A stretch of DNA of 64,000 nucleotides from Chitinophagaceae bacterium (GCA_022841365.1 JALHRP010000005.1:30003-94002); one strand, 5' to 3'; positions 37,033 to 46,908 are shown, counted from the first letter of the stretch. Program-made: numbers and translations. Notes: generated by a model not told the origin, from the sequence alone.

Positions 37033-38025
37033 TTATTCCGGTTTGATCCCGTGCTCTTTCAAGATTTCAAAAAAGAGTTTCTCTTTGCCGGCCTCTTTCA
37101 TTTTTGAATAGATATAATTGATTTGTTTCTCAGCATCTACACGATAAGGAGATTTAAGCTTAATGTATATATTATAGGCTTTACACATGTTCTTTAAGCC
37201 TTCTTCATATTCTTGTTTATATGAAATAAAAATATTCCCGATTCCATAATATATTTCAGGGTCATCAGGATATACATTGGCCAGATGCTGATATTCCTGG
37301 ATAGCTTTATCGTATTCTTTTTTATAAGCATACACGATAGGTATATTTTGAAGAGGTAATTTTCCAAATGGATTAATTTTAAGTGATTGCTTATATGCAG
37401 CTAAAGCTTCATCAAGATTTCCTGCTTTTCTGTTACATACACCTAGATTATCCCATGCAAACGCAAACATACTGTCGGTATCAACTGCTTTTTTAAAATT
37501 TTTAATAGCTTTTTTATACTCTCCTTCTTTCATGTACTCAACGCCTTCCTCATAATATTTAATTGCCTTGGGATCCTTTGATAACGAATTTTCTGTTTCT
37601 TCATTAGAACTTGCAATTACTAAACTCATTGATCTGCAACTATCGGCTAAAGCTGTTTCCAGTTTGTAATAATATTTCTTGAATTGTTCAGACCCTTGAC
37701 TCGAGACAGTGATGGTTGTATTTTCCCCGGGATTTTCCAACGATTCAGCCATTTGAATCAGCATCTCGTAAGAATTTACCTGACTTTCAATGCAAACACT
37801 TACTTCCGTTGCTAATTGAGCTGCAGATTTTCCTGTTAATGATATTTTACCAATACAATTACAAGCCTGGTCTCTTACTTCTTTAACAATATTCTTCCTG
37901 TTTGTTACACCACTTTGTTTTACAATTGATTTAATAACCTCTGGATCGTTAATAGTATCAGTTTTTTGGGCAACAAGAATGTTACAGCAGAGCAGCGTCA
38001 ATAATCTTAAAATAAAATGCTTCAT
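37033..38025 (-). CDS. Secreted TPR-repeat protein
   Basis: 330 residues. Signal peptide (about 1-19, ILVAQ). Residues 40-130 form a helical region with a CNCIGK pair resembling a calcium-independent Bacteroidota domain I cannot name. Residues about 150-290 contain four to five tetratricopeptide repeats (YYEEGVEYMKEGEYKKAI, AWDNLGVCNRKAGNLDEAL, PEIYYGIGNIF). Likely a periplasmic protein-protein adaptor; partner unknown. Confidence 0.8.
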   Translation of the reverse strand: MKHFILRLLTLLCCNILVAQKTDTINDPEVIKSIVKQSGVTNRKNIVKEVRDQACNCIGKISLTGKSAAQLATEVSVCIESQVNSYEMLIQMAESLENPGENTTITVSSQGSEQFKKYYYKLETALADSCRSMSLVIASSNEETENSLSKDPKAIKYYEEGVEYMKEGEYKKAIKNFKKAVDTDSMFAFAWDNLGVCNRKAGNLDEALAAYKQSLKINPFGKLPLQNIPIVYAYKKEYDKAIQEYQHLANVYPDDPEIYYGIGNIFISYKQEYEEGLKNMCKAYNIYIKLKSPYRVDAEKQINYIYSKMKEAGKEKLFFEILKEHGIKPE

Positions 38026-38211
38026 GAGTTAGAAGGATGTTTGTTTTATAAACTGAAAATACATATTGTTTTAGAAATTCTTTGTTAATGGATTTCCCCC
38101 GAATAGTCAAAGTATATCAGAATCTTAAAACTTCGGAAATCTGGTGCAGGAATGAGGTATGAGCAAAGTGTGTAAGCTTCCTGTGCCTGAATATAAATCT
38201 CCCTGCCATCG

Positions 38212-38271
38212 TTGGTAAATAACAAAAACACCACGCCGAGGTTGTGTCTCCCGATCAACCGCAACAACAGT
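38212..38271. repeat. Dispersed intergenic repeat, truncated copy A
   Basis: About 60 bases similar to the first half of the copies at 39095 and 40004 (CACGCCGAGGTTG...CAACCGCAACAA). It ends within three bases of the toxin gene stop codon. Contains the hairpin GGTTG/CAACC. Confidence 0.7.
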
Positions 38272-38273
38272 AA

Positions 38274-38600
38274 TTACTTCAGCCGTTTAACCCTCGCAAT
38301 AATTTCCTGATCCGAAATAGTATCTGTTTCAGATTTATCATAAATAGATAGAAGAAAGATTGTAGTCGCAGTAATCTTTACATGTGTAATTACTCTTGCT
38401 CCACCAGACTTCCCTTTTCCTTTTGAAGAAATAGCCATCCGGATTTTATAACAGTCATGGCCGATAGAAGAGCCAAGTTTTGGGTTAAACATGATTTCTG
38501 TACCTAAAGCGGCAATATCTTTTTTAAGAGATGGATATTTCTTGGAGAGCTGCTTCAGTTCCCGTTCAAATGGAGGTGTGGCAATAATTTCAAAGCTCAT
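38274..38600 (-). CDS. RelE/ParE-family toxin-like protein
   Basis: 108 residues. N-terminal FEIIATPPFERELKQLSKKYPSLKKDIAAL and C-terminal ARVITHVKITATTIFLLSIYDKSETDTIS follow the RelE/HigB pattern (beta-alpha-alpha-beta-beta-beta, with a basic KIRMAIS strand). RelE toxins cleave mRNA at the ribosome. The putative antitoxin gene lies upstream and overlaps by 11 bases. Its stop codon abuts a dispersed repeat. Confidence 0.82.
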   Translation of the reverse strand: MSFEIIATPPFERELKQLSKKYPSLKKDIAALGTEIMFNPKLGSSIGHDCYKIRMAISSKGKGKSGGARVITHVKITATTIFLLSIYDKSETDTISDQEIIARVKRLK

Positions 38601-38811
38601 TGAGCAACTGCTTTAAAGACTTTGCTTTTGTTTTACCTTTTTTATAGCTATTCACAAAGTCAACAGACTCCTGCAGGTCTGCAAGGATTTCTTTCTTTTT
38701 AGCTGCAGTTTTTTTCTCGGCTACTACTTCAATAAAGTCAATCTGAGACAGAAGCTCTTTCACAAACGGGAGTTTGCGTTTATTTTTCACATGAATTACA
38801 ATTTCTGCCAT
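38590..38811 (-). CDS. Antitoxin-like small protein of the 38274 toxin
   Basis: 73 residues, helical and lysine-rich (EKKTAAKKKEILADLQESVDFVNSYKKGKTKAKSLKQLLNEL). The C-terminal half, with a DLQESVDFV helix and a basic then amphipathic tail, is typical of RelB/ParD-like toxin-wrapping tails. Function is taken from its overlap with a RelE-like gene. Confidence 0.72.
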   Translation of the reverse strand: MAEIVIHVKNKRKLPFVKELLSQIDFIEVVAEKKTAAKKKEILADLQESVDFVNSYKKGKTKAKSLKQLLNEL

Positions 38812-39290
38812 AAAAATCTATTTATACAAATTTACTCTTTTTATCCATTTTTGATAGATGTAGCATAAACCAACAAAAAAGCCTGTCACTTTTCAGAAAC
38901 GGGGTTTTATAATAAGGGCATAGGTTTTTTTCTCAGAAACGTCTCCCGCAAAGGACGTTTCGTACTTCGTGCTATAATTTTCATGCAGCCTTACTTTTCA
39001 GGGATTTCTCTTTTCGCATCAGCATTGTACAAAAAATAAACATTGCGCAAGCTCAACTCGAAATGACGTGACTCTATTACCGCTCTTGCATTTATTGGTA
39101 CATCAATAAAAAACACGCCAAGGTTAGTCTCCTGACCAACCGCAACAATAGTCCAGTGTTTATTCAAATGTGGTTGCTGAGTATACTTCCCGGTTTGCTT
39201 ACTACCAACTATGGAAAAAGAAGTTTGAAGTAAATAACATTAATACCGAAACAAATTAGATCTTTTTATATTTGCTAATACCTATAAAGT
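38812..39290. other. Gene-free stretch with repeat fragments
   Basis: 479 bases. Besides the copy at 39095-39219 it holds a GTCACTTTTCAG motif (about 38886) that recurs at about 40193. No frame here looks coding. Confidence 0.6.
39095..39219. repeat. Dispersed intergenic repeat, copy B
   Basis: About 125 bases, roughly 85% identical by eye to 40004-40131. It contains a hairpin (GGTTAGTC/GACCAACC, one mismatch) followed by a conserved right half with GTTGCTGAGTATACTTCCCG. Confidence 0.82.
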
Positions 39291-39929
39291 ATGCGAAAAC
39301 TTTTAGTTGTTTTTATGTTTTGTTTTTGCTTTGCTGTAAGTACGAAAGCACAAACAGACCGTATAGGATTTACCGGTGGGCTATCAATTGCTTCTCAGAA
39401 ATGGAAAGAAGGTAATTTTTCTTTTACATCCGATTCAAAAGCCGGTTTAACCATAGGCATTATAGCTGATGTTTTGATTTCTGATCAGTTTTCGTTTCAG
39501 CCCGCTCTCAATTTTATACAAAAAGGGGGAAAATTTAAAAGTACGGATTTAGGTATAGGTCCGGGAGAAGATATTTTTTATACCCTAAATTACCTCGAGC
39601 TTCCTTTAAACTTTGTGTATAAAATAAAAGCCGGAAAGGGGAAATTTTTTATTGGTGCGGGGCCCTCTTTTGGATTAGCAATCAACGGTCAAACTAAACG
39701 TGGAGACTTCAGCATTGATCTTGAATTTGGTAGTGACAATAGTAACGACTATAAACCGATAGATTTGGGAGGAAATTTGGTGGCATGTTATGAACTCAGT
39801 AATGGCTTGTTCATTTCTTTAAATTATTATACTACCTTAAGTAATATTTCTACTGAACAAAATGATATTGCAAGGAATAAAGTTTTTGGAATACGTGTGG
39901 GTTATTTTTTAAATTCAAGAACAAAATAA
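39291..39929 (+). CDS. PorT-like outer-membrane beta-barrel protein
   Basis: 212 residues. Signal peptide (about 1-21, STKAQ), then strand-rich sequence of the outer-membrane beta-barrel/PorT-like family: RIGFTGGLSIASQ, FSFQPALNFIQKGGKF, YLELPLNFVYKI, FFIGAGPSFGLAING, and a final GIRVGYFLN. Specific function unknown. It lies between two copies of a dispersed repeat. Confidence 0.82.
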   Translation: MRKLLVVFMFCFCFAVSTKAQTDRIGFTGGLSIASQKWKEGNFSFTSDSKAGLTIGIIADVLISDQFSFQPALNFIQKGGKFKSTDLGIGPGEDIFYTLNYLELPLNFVYKIKAGKGKFFIGAGPSFGLAINGQTKRGDFSIDLEFGSDNSNDYKPIDLGGNLVACYELSNGLFISLNYYTTLSNISTEQNDIARNKVFGIRVGYFLNSRTK

Positions 39930-40327
39930 TTTTCAGCCGGACATTGCCAAGCATCCCACTTGATTTAATACTTTTTTCTATTCCCACTTCTTTTTTGCCG
40001 TTGTTGGTATATGTCAATAAAAAATCACGCCGAGGTTGGTCTCCCGACCAACCGCAACAATAGTTCAGTATTTATTCAAGTGAGGTTGCTGAGTATACTT
40101 CCCGGTTTGCTCACTGCCAACCATGACAAAACCAGTACACTTCATATTTTTTTAGTAACAGTTATAAATTCAAAAAAAATCCACGCTAAAGTCGAGCTTC
40201 CCGTCACTTTTCAGTAAAGGGTTTGGTTTAATTTAATGTGCTAATGCGTATGCAATAGAAAAGATATGGCGTAATCTAATTTGTACCGGGTTTGATGTTA
40301 CTGTGATTGCTTTATTGTCTCATGCCA
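39930..40327. other. Gene-free stretch with repeat copy C and fragments
   Basis: 398 bases. Holds the 40004-40131 repeat and, at about 40170-40208, a fragment with CCACGCTAAAGTCGAG and CCCGTCACTTTTCAG similar in layout to the start of the repeats. No coding frame is convincing. Confidence 0.6.
40004..40131. repeat. Dispersed intergenic repeat, copy C
   Basis: Best-conserved hairpin of the three: GGTTGGT CTCCCG ACCAACC, followed by the same right half as copy B. Same orientation as copies A and B. Confidence 0.82.
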
Positions 40328-42670
40328 TTACAGTCTTTTATCATTATGCTTGCTTTTGTTATTTTTTAAAAATAAAGAGATCCGTATAATTGTTCCCTGA
40401 TGAAGACCGTTTTCAATTTCATATTGTGCAGAGATGCTTTCTGCCCGTTCTTTCATACCGATGATGCCCAGCGTTTTTTTAGTTTGCAGCCCCTGTAAAT
40501 CAATTCCCCTGCCGTTATCTTCAATACAAAGACTGAGTTGTTTTTTTATTCTTGTAAAGGTTACTGTAACGTTTCTGGCAGCTGAATGTCTTGCTACATT
40601 TGTAAGCGATTCCTGAAAAATGCGGTACAGATTATTTTTAATATCAGCAGGTAAAGATTCGTTTTCATCAAAAGAGCTGATGTATTTTGTTGTAATTCCT
40701 GATCTGTTCTCAAACTCATGCAGATAAACTTTAAATGCATTCGAAAGACTGTTCGTGTCAAGCACCTTTGGTCTTAGTTCATGAGAGATATTTCGAACTG
40801 TTTTGATTGTATTATCCAGTATATTGATCTGTTCATCAATTTTTCCTATTAAAATAGCATCACTTTTGTTTTCTGTATGGCGTTGTATCCACGATGCATT
40901 CATTTTTAAAACCGTCAGCAATTGACCAAGTTCATCGTGTATTTCTTTTGCAATAAACCCTCTTTCCTCTTCCCTTACCTCCATTAGTTTATTTGAAAGT
41001 TCACGTACTTCTTCTAATGTTCTCTTCAACTTCCTGTCGGCTCGCTTTCGTTCAGAAATATCTCTTGCACTGATAACAATGCTTTTGATAATGGGATTAT
41101 CAAGCTGGTTATGCCCTTGCGCTTCAATATAAATGTACTTGCCGGATTTTGTCCGGAAACGAAGCTCTGTGGCATCGCTGATGATATTGCCAATGATCAT
41201 TTTTGAAATCGTATCGGCTGCAAGCTTGCAATCCTGTGGATGGATATAAGCAAATATATTTCCGCTGATCAGTTCAGTTTCTTCATAACCCATTACAGGT
41301 TTAACAGAGGCACTGGTGTACAGTATGGTGCCGTCTGAATCAATTAAGGCAATCACGTCAGTAATATTACTCACCAACGATTTTAATTTCATTTCACTTG
41401 CTTGTAATGCTTCTTTTGCCAGAATGGAATCTGTAATATCGTGACTTGCACCAATAATACGAATCGTTTTACCTGCCTGATTTTTTACATAGGTACCCCA
41501 GGATTGGATATGTCTTATGCTCCCGTCCGGACGAATAATTCTTTTAGTAAAAGTTATACGTTCTTCACCAAGTCTTTTACAACTTAACAGATCAAGTATT
41601 ACTTCATTGTCTTCGGGGTGTAAAAGAGTAAAGTATTTTTGCAGTGTAATTTTTTCTTCAGATGAATTAAGCCCAACCATACGATACATTTGTTCGGAAA
41701 AAACAAGCTCATCTGTTACAAAATTCCATTCCCAGCTGCCCATATTTGCAAGACGCTGCGCTTCGTTCATGAGTAAATTTTGCTCTGAGATACGGGATGC
41801 AAAAAGATTCCGTTCAAATTCGGTAGAAATTGTTTGAGCAAAGAGTTTCATAACGGCATCTGTAAATGTAAGCCGCTCAATGTCCTTCGTAAACATGGCT
41901 GCTACCAGACCAAATACCTTCTTTTCATGATTCAGTAGAGGTACGCCGATATAAGATTTTATGGATTCGATATTTATGACCTCAATATGCCTGAATTTTT
42001 CAGAAATATTGCCATTGCAGATTACTGTTTTATTTTTCAGAACTACACTGCAGGGATTATTTTTTATTTCTATTGAGAAATTTTCACTCACTGTGCCATT
42101 ATCATAAAATGATACAACATCCAGATATTCCGGTTTCCATTCGTTTAATATTCCAATAAGCACATAGTCGGCATTTAATTTTTGATGGATCTGTGCAGTT
42201 ATATCTTTAAAGAAGGATTGGCCATAGTTGCCGGAAAGATGAACGATCATCTCTCTAATTACCTGCTCAAGTATTTCTTTTTCGTTAGCCTGTGTGCGTG
42301 TAAGAAGTATGTTTTCAATAAGGGAGGGAAGTTGCGGTATATTACTTTTTGATAAGTATGCCACTGTTCCGGTGTAGAAATTTTTGTCGTCTTTGTTGCT
42401 GTCTTCATTTAAAATTAGCGTTACTGCTGTATTGCGTGTTGCAGCAACACAGGCAAGAATTTTTTCTGCAAAACCGGTATAAGCTGTTGAATAGTCGGCA
42501 AAAATAATATCAACCGGATGTTGCTCCAGTAATTGCTGAAGAACTGTAAGGTTGTCAACGGGAAATAAATCTGTTTTAATACCTGCACGCCCTAATATTT
42601 CAAGGATAAGTTTACTTTCTTCGCAAGCTTTGCCAAAGTAAAGCGTCGTAATTTTTTTTTGTATTGGCAT
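40328..42670 (-). CDS. GAF/PAS sensor histidine kinase of the HisKA_3 (NarL-partner) type
   Basis: 780 residues, no signal peptide. N-terminal receiver-like fold without clear phospho-acceptor (about 8-120), GAF domain (about 150-285), two PAS/PAC domains (about 305-420 and 428-545), HisKA_3 dimerisation helix with EEERGFIAKEIHDELGQLLTVLK (phospho-His near 590) and HATPase_c (FQESLTNVARHSAARN, EDNGRGID, GIIGMKERAESI). A cytoplasmic redox, light or ligand sensor; no response regulator is adjacent. Confidence 0.92.
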   Translation of the reverse strand: MPIQKKITTLYFGKACEESKLILEILGRAGIKTDLFPVDNLTVLQQLLEQHPVDIIFADYSTAYTGFAEKILACVAATRNTAVTLILNEDSNKDDKNFYTGTVAYLSKSNIPQLPSLIENILLTRTQANEKEILEQVIREMIVHLSGNYGQSFFKDITAQIHQKLNADYVLIGILNEWKPEYLDVVSFYDNGTVSENFSIEIKNNPCSVVLKNKTVICNGNISEKFRHIEVINIESIKSYIGVPLLNHEKKVFGLVAAMFTKDIERLTFTDAVMKLFAQTISTEFERNLFASRISEQNLLMNEAQRLANMGSWEWNFVTDELVFSEQMYRMVGLNSSEEKITLQKYFTLLHPEDNEVILDLLSCKRLGEERITFTKRIIRPDGSIRHIQSWGTYVKNQAGKTIRIIGASHDITDSILAKEALQASEMKLKSLVSNITDVIALIDSDGTILYTSASVKPVMGYEETELISGNIFAYIHPQDCKLAADTISKMIIGNIISDATELRFRTKSGKYIYIEAQGHNQLDNPIIKSIVISARDISERKRADRKLKRTLEEVRELSNKLMEVREEERGFIAKEIHDELGQLLTVLKMNASWIQRHTENKSDAILIGKIDEQINILDNTIKTVRNISHELRPKVLDTNSLSNAFKVYLHEFENRSGITTKYISSFDENESLPADIKNNLYRIFQESLTNVARHSAARNVTVTFTRIKKQLSLCIEDNGRGIDLQGLQTKKTLGIIGMKERAESISAQYEIENGLHQGTIIRISLFLKNNKSKHNDKRL

Positions 42671-43508
42671 CGTATTACAATTTGCAAGCCGGCTGATTTC
42701 CGGCTCTGTATTAGGAAATAATATAGTAACCGGTTAATTACTTAGCCGGAAACAGATTCATTATTCGTATGGGTAAGATTTTGCTTTTTTACGTTGGATA
42801 TGGAATGCTTGAAATCAGGCAGCAATTCAGGTGTACGGAGTTAGAGTTTAAGTAACTTGTTCCCGGCTCCTGCTCAAGAAGGATAAGAAGATTTATTGTA
42901 TTTGGTTATTCATGGGTCTGTATAATTTTTAAACACTTTTCAAGTACTGTGCCAATCTTTATATTTCTTTAAGAACAGAATATGTTCTGAAATCTTCTGC
43001 CATTTTTCATAAAGGGCTAAGAACTACGGCAGGTTTCGTGTTTATTAGATTTATAATAAACTATTCAGTAACATAGATGCTTAGATATCTTTCGTCAAAA
43101 CGTGCTGACAATCTGCTATTTTTATTAATATGAATTTACTCACGAAATCAGTATTCTTCCAAAGCGTCTTCTTAAAAAAAACTGTTAAAATAACAGGCCT
43201 GAGATAAAATCAAATACAATCTTTTGCAACGGTGTAATCATCATTCCAATGTGAATAGTTTTCTTATACGGATGGAAGACTAATGTCAGGCTCACATAAA
43301 AATTACCCGAATGAAAAGAGGCGATATGGTGTTTATCACTTTTCAGTTATTTCTTCTCAAAACTATATTGTACAAATGTCAAGGTTCACATTAGCCTCCG
43401 GCAAAAAACGGTACCCTGATTTTTTTTAGTAATGAACAGACAGAAGTTTTCATCCATCAACATACAAGCTGTAATGAAACAGTATTGTTTTTGAACAGAA
43501 CCGTTTAT
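42671..43508. other. 838-base gene-free stretch
   Basis: AT-rich. I find no convincing frame (the longest from ATG is about 25 codons at 43131), no RNA gene and no copy of the window's repeats. A small palindrome CTGTTAAAATAACAG lies near 43182. It may hold the promoter of the kinase gene. Confidence 0.5.
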
Positions 43509-45179
43509 CTACAAACCGTCGAGATAATATTTCTTCGTAATCACACCTTTATTTGTGTACACATGAAATACATATACACCAGCAGATAAACCTGCAGGTA
43601 CATTCCATTGATAACTGTTTTGCTGCAGGTTATTAATACCGGTTATTTTTTGTCCGTTTATACCGGTCACATCTACACCGGTAATACGTATACCCGTATT
43701 GGTGCTGAGCATAACAACACCTGCTGATCTTGTAATTTTTAATTCTGAATCGGGGAGTGTAAGATTATTGATTCCTGTTGGTACATTGTTCCGGATGGCA
43801 ATGGTAAACGTGTTTACAGAATACGGACTGAGCGTTACAGAAAACTGACCGGCAGGTACCGGAAATTCCTGCACAAGTGCAGCCTGATTGTTCAACAGGT
43901 CATTGGTTGTACGCATCTGGTATTTTGTAATGCCGTAAGGAGCTGTAAGTGATTGTACACTTACTGTCATTGTTACAGCAGTGCCGGATAAGTTGCTGGC
44001 ATTTACATACACACTGTCTGTATTCATCTTGCGCAAACAAACAATATCAACGGTTGGCAGGTTCGATTTTATATGCTCAAGTACATTGGAGTTGATTGGC
44101 TGTGTAGAAGTCAATTGTTGAAAAGCATAATAATGTTTATAAGGAATTGGTTCAGGTGCCATCCATGGAATAGAAAGTAAACCGGCAGGAGTATAGGTAT
44201 TGGGATAATTGGTTTGAAAATAAAACCAGCTGTTACAACCCGTACGTAACGAGTTGCCAAATAAACTGGCAAGTGAAATACAACCACGCACTTCATCCGA
44301 AATGGGAAGCGTTCCTAAGTTGTCGCCTCTGTTGGTATGCATTTCACTTTGATACACAGGCTTACCTCCTGCTTCTGTTTTTACATTGGCCAGTGCCCCA
44401 ACATTTACCCCATTGATGTATTGATGATAGGCAACAATGTCAATCATGTTCCACACATTGGGGTAGTTGGTTTTAAAATACCTGATATAATCAACACAGC
44501 CCTGTGGCGAAATGGTACTTGGTCCCATAATCTTAGGTACTTTCATCTGCAGGGTATTGATCAAAGGATCGGCCAGCATCTGCAAAAATTTTCCGGCAGC
44601 TTTTTCATACACAAAAGCAACATTTTGCTGTGTATTACCATTTGGTCCGTAGTAATACACTTTTTCATAATCAGGTTCATTTACCACATTGAGAATATCT
44701 ATTTCAACCCCTCTTTCTTTAAACGCTTTGAAAAGTAAAAAATACCAGTTGGCTACTTTATCATAAATAGCCGGATCATTTGTATTAAGGCATTTTCTTG
44801 AGATGCCGCCGATGACTGAATCAATCATCAGGTCAGCAGGAAATTTATTCCCAACCTGCGAAACCTGTATGTCGGGGCGATATGCTTTTGCTGCTTTCAG
44901 ATAATCTGCCCTCCGGTCAAAGTAGGCGGGATCGTCGGCAGGCCAGCGGTCAATATAATCCTGTATGTACCGCATATTCAGATCGGCGGCAATAAACTTA
45001 ACAGCAGAATCTCTGCTGGCTGCCGATGGCATGGAGTAGTGGTGCCCCATGTATAAACCGGCGGAGATGCCGGCCCCTTCAAATACCTGTAAATACCTGT
45101 CGGCCTGTACAACCAACGTTTGTGCATGGTTTAAGCAACAGATCATGCTGCAAATGACAGAAAGAAATCCAGTCCGCAT
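43509..45179 (-). CDS. Secreted GH30-like glycoside hydrolase with T9SS sorting domain
   Basis: 556 residues from ATG 45179 (a frame to 45227 exists, but this start gives a clean signal peptide, CLNHAQ). Clan GH-A layout of family GH30: QVFEGAGISAG near 32-41, acid/base Glu168 in NVVNEPDY, nucleophile Glu279 in VYQSEMHTNRGD, then a beta-sandwich side domain (about 355-465) and a C-terminal type IX sorting domain (about 475-556, ending KGVITKKYYL). Candidate substrates are beta-glycans such as xylan or beta-1,6-glucan; none can be fixed from sequence. Confidence 0.85.
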   Translation of the reverse strand: MRTGFLSVICSMICCLNHAQTLVVQADRYLQVFEGAGISAGLYMGHHYSMPSAASRDSAVKFIAADLNMRYIQDYIDRWPADDPAYFDRRADYLKAAKAYRPDIQVSQVGNKFPADLMIDSVIGGISRKCLNTNDPAIYDKVANWYFLLFKAFKERGVEIDILNVVNEPDYEKVYYYGPNGNTQQNVAFVYEKAAGKFLQMLADPLINTLQMKVPKIMGPSTISPQGCVDYIRYFKTNYPNVWNMIDIVAYHQYINGVNVGALANVKTEAGGKPVYQSEMHTNRGDNLGTLPISDEVRGCISLASLFGNSLRTGCNSWFYFQTNYPNTYTPAGLLSIPWMAPEPIPYKHYYAFQQLTSTQPINSNVLEHIKSNLPTVDIVCLRKMNTDSVYVNASNLSGTAVTMTVSVQSLTAPYGITKYQMRTTNDLLNNQAALVQEFPVPAGQFSVTLSPYSVNTFTIAIRNNVPTGINNLTLPDSELKITRSAGVVMLSTNTGIRITGVDVTGINGQKITGINNLQQNSYQWNVPAGLSAGVYVFHVYTNKGVITKKYYLDGL

Positions 45180-45310
45180 AACAAGCAATGTTTTTATGAA
45201 TAAAGTGCTGTAAAATAAAACATGCACTGCTGCTAAGTGTCTTGTACTATGCTGGTTTCTGTTAAAAGCGGTTTATAAAGGTGGGGGGTATAAGCAAGGA
45301 CAATGTGTCT

Positions 45311-45344
45311 GAACAAAAAAGCCCGTTACTGTGCAGTAACGGGC
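45311..45344 (-). terminator. Terminator of the 50-residue protein gene
   Basis: Perfect 11-bp stem GCCCGTTACTG/CAGTAACGGGC with a two-base loop; six T follow on the minus strand. Confidence 0.88.
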
Positions 45345-45368
45345 ATATGTATTATAAGGTAGTAAGTT

Positions 45369-45521
45369 TTAAATCAGGTCCAGTGCTTTTGCCAGGTAAT
45401 AGACAATAAAAGGCAGTGTTGCCGTAATAAAATTAGCATAGGGGCTGATATAAAGAAGTACAAAAGCAGCTACAGAAACAAAAAACAAGATCCAGTTGAG
45501 TGCAGATGATTTCTTTTCCAT
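45369..45521 (-). CDS. Small membrane protein, 50 residues
   Basis: MEKKSSALNWILFF start, two hydrophobic segments (about 10-25 and 30-45) separated by SPYAN, ending KALDLI. A TATCTTCG box lies about 18 bases upstream of the ATG on the minus strand and a strong terminator follows, so it looks like a real single-gene unit. Family unknown. Confidence 0.6.
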   Translation of the reverse strand: MEKKSSALNWILFFVSVAAFVLLYISPYANFITATLPFIVYYLAKALDLI

Positions 45522-45682
45522 GCGTAATAATTTTTGCGAAGATAAGGGATGGCTTTTAAAAAGTAGTTGTTTGAGTCAGGTGTATGTGGAAAATTATTCC
45601 TGTTAAAGAATTGTTGAATGCAAAGCTGTATTAAAAGCTTTTACTGATATTGCAACTTTTATAACTCAAATTTCAACAGCTT

Positions 45683-46192
45683 ATGAAAGTAATTTCACTC
45701 TTTATTCTTGCTGCTGTGTGCAGCATTTCCGCCCATGCCGGAATGATTTATGTGCCTGCAAATTCTACAGACAATGCAAAAGCCGGAAAAACTTCTGCTG
45801 CTAATGTGTTGGGTCAGTTAGATGCAAAAACCTTTCTTGCATTAACGCCTGCCAAAGTACAGCAGCTTACGGGAACCAGACTCAACTTTGGTCAAAAGGT
45901 TACCTTAAAAATGGCACAGCTCGAAGTAAAAAAACAATTGAAAAAAGGGAAAACCGTTAACATGGCCGAAATGGGAAAGAAAGCCGGCGGCGGTATTAAT
46001 TTTCTCTGGCTGGTTGTTGGCTTTTTTCTCGGGTGGATTGGAGTGCTCATTGCATATCTTACCAGAGAAGGGTCAGATGATAACCGTGTTAAATCGGCAT
46101 GGATCGGGTTTGGAATATCTGCCCTGTTAGTGATTCTGTTCTATGTATTGTTTTTTGTTTTTTGGGCAAACGCAGCGGTCTATGAGTATTAA
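45683..46192 (+). CDS. Membrane protein, tandem paralogue 1
   Basis: 169 residues. Signal peptide (about 1-18, SAHA) or exported N-terminus, a lysine-rich middle with LGQLDAKTFLALTPAKVQQLTG and GQKVTLKMAQLEVKKQLKKGK, and two C-terminal transmembrane helices (about 108-128 and 140-163) joined by LTREGSDDNRVKSAWIG. It resembles Bacteroidota proteins with a conserved double-helix C-terminus, but I know no function. Close paralogue of the next gene. Confidence 0.78.
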   Translation: MKVISLFILAAVCSISAHAGMIYVPANSTDNAKAGKTSAANVLGQLDAKTFLALTPAKVQQLTGTRLNFGQKVTLKMAQLEVKKQLKKGKTVNMAEMGKKAGGGINFLWLVVGFFLGWIGVLIAYLTREGSDDNRVKSAWIGFGISALLVILFYVLFFVFWANAAVYEY

Positions 46193-46312
46193 ATTGTTTG
46201 CTGTTATCCACATTCATACATGAACGTTATAAAATACTAATTAAGTGGTATTTGGTTTTTTCAATCGTTTCCTTAATTTGCATTTATTATTAACCAAAAA
46301 TAAGACTCTGCT

Positions 46313-46822
46313 ATGAGAAAGATTACCATCTTATTACTCGCTGTTGCGTTTAGTATTTCTTCAAACGCAGGAATGATTTATGTTCCTGCCAATTCTACTG
46401 ACAATGCAAAAGCCGGAAAAACTTCTGCTGCTAATGTATTGGGTCAGTTAGATGCTAAAACCTTTCTTTCTTTAACACCTGCAAAAGTTCAGGAGCTTAC
46501 AGGAAAGAAAATGACATTTGGCCAAAAGGTATCATTGAAAATGGCACAAATGGAAGTAAAAAAACAATTGAAAAAAGGCAAAGAAGTAAACATGGCCGAA
46601 ATGGGAAAGAAAGCCGGTGGCGGTATTAATTTCCTTTGGTTACTGGTTGGCTTTGTTCTTGGTTTGATTGGTGTATTAATTGCTTACCTTACCAGAGAAG
46701 GTACAGATGACAACCGTGTAAAATCTGCATGGATTGGAGCCGGTATCTGGCTGGTATTGTGGATTATTTTGTACGTAGCAATTTTCGCAAGCTATAACAA
46801 TGCAGTAAATTCTATTTACTAA
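46313..46822 (+). CDS. Membrane protein, tandem paralogue 2
   Basis: 169 residues, same layout and length as the 45683 gene and identical to it over long stretches (for example GMIYVPANSTDNAKAGKTSAA as a block, cut short here). Divergence is concentrated in the signal peptide and last helix. Separated from its paralogue by 120 bases and followed by a strong terminator. Function unknown; tandem duplication is evident. Confidence 0.78.
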   Translation: MRKITILLLAVAFSISSNAGMIYVPANSTDNAKAGKTSAANVLGQLDAKTFLSLTPAKVQELTGKKMTFGQKVSLKMAQMEVKKQLKKGKEVNMAEMGKKAGGGINFLWLLVGFVLGLIGVLIAYLTREGTDDNRVKSAWIGAGIWLVLWIILYVAIFASYNNAVNSIY

Positions 46823-46840
46823 AAAAATGTTTTCCTTAAT

Positions 46841-46868
46841 AAAAGCCCCCTATATGGGGGTTTTTATT
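46841..46868 (+). terminator. Terminator after the paralogue pair
   Basis: Stem CCCCC/GGGGG extended by AAAAG/TTTTT, five-base loop TATAT, followed by T-rich sequence. Confidence 0.9.
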
Positions 46869-46908
46869 TTTATGAATGTATTATGATGATAAAAAAAGAT
46901 ATTCGCAC

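Noticed and set aside
42671..43508. A hidden RNA gene in the 838-base gap
   Set aside because: No tRNA-like cloverleaf, conserved riboswitch core or strong terminator was found; I see nothing to support a call.
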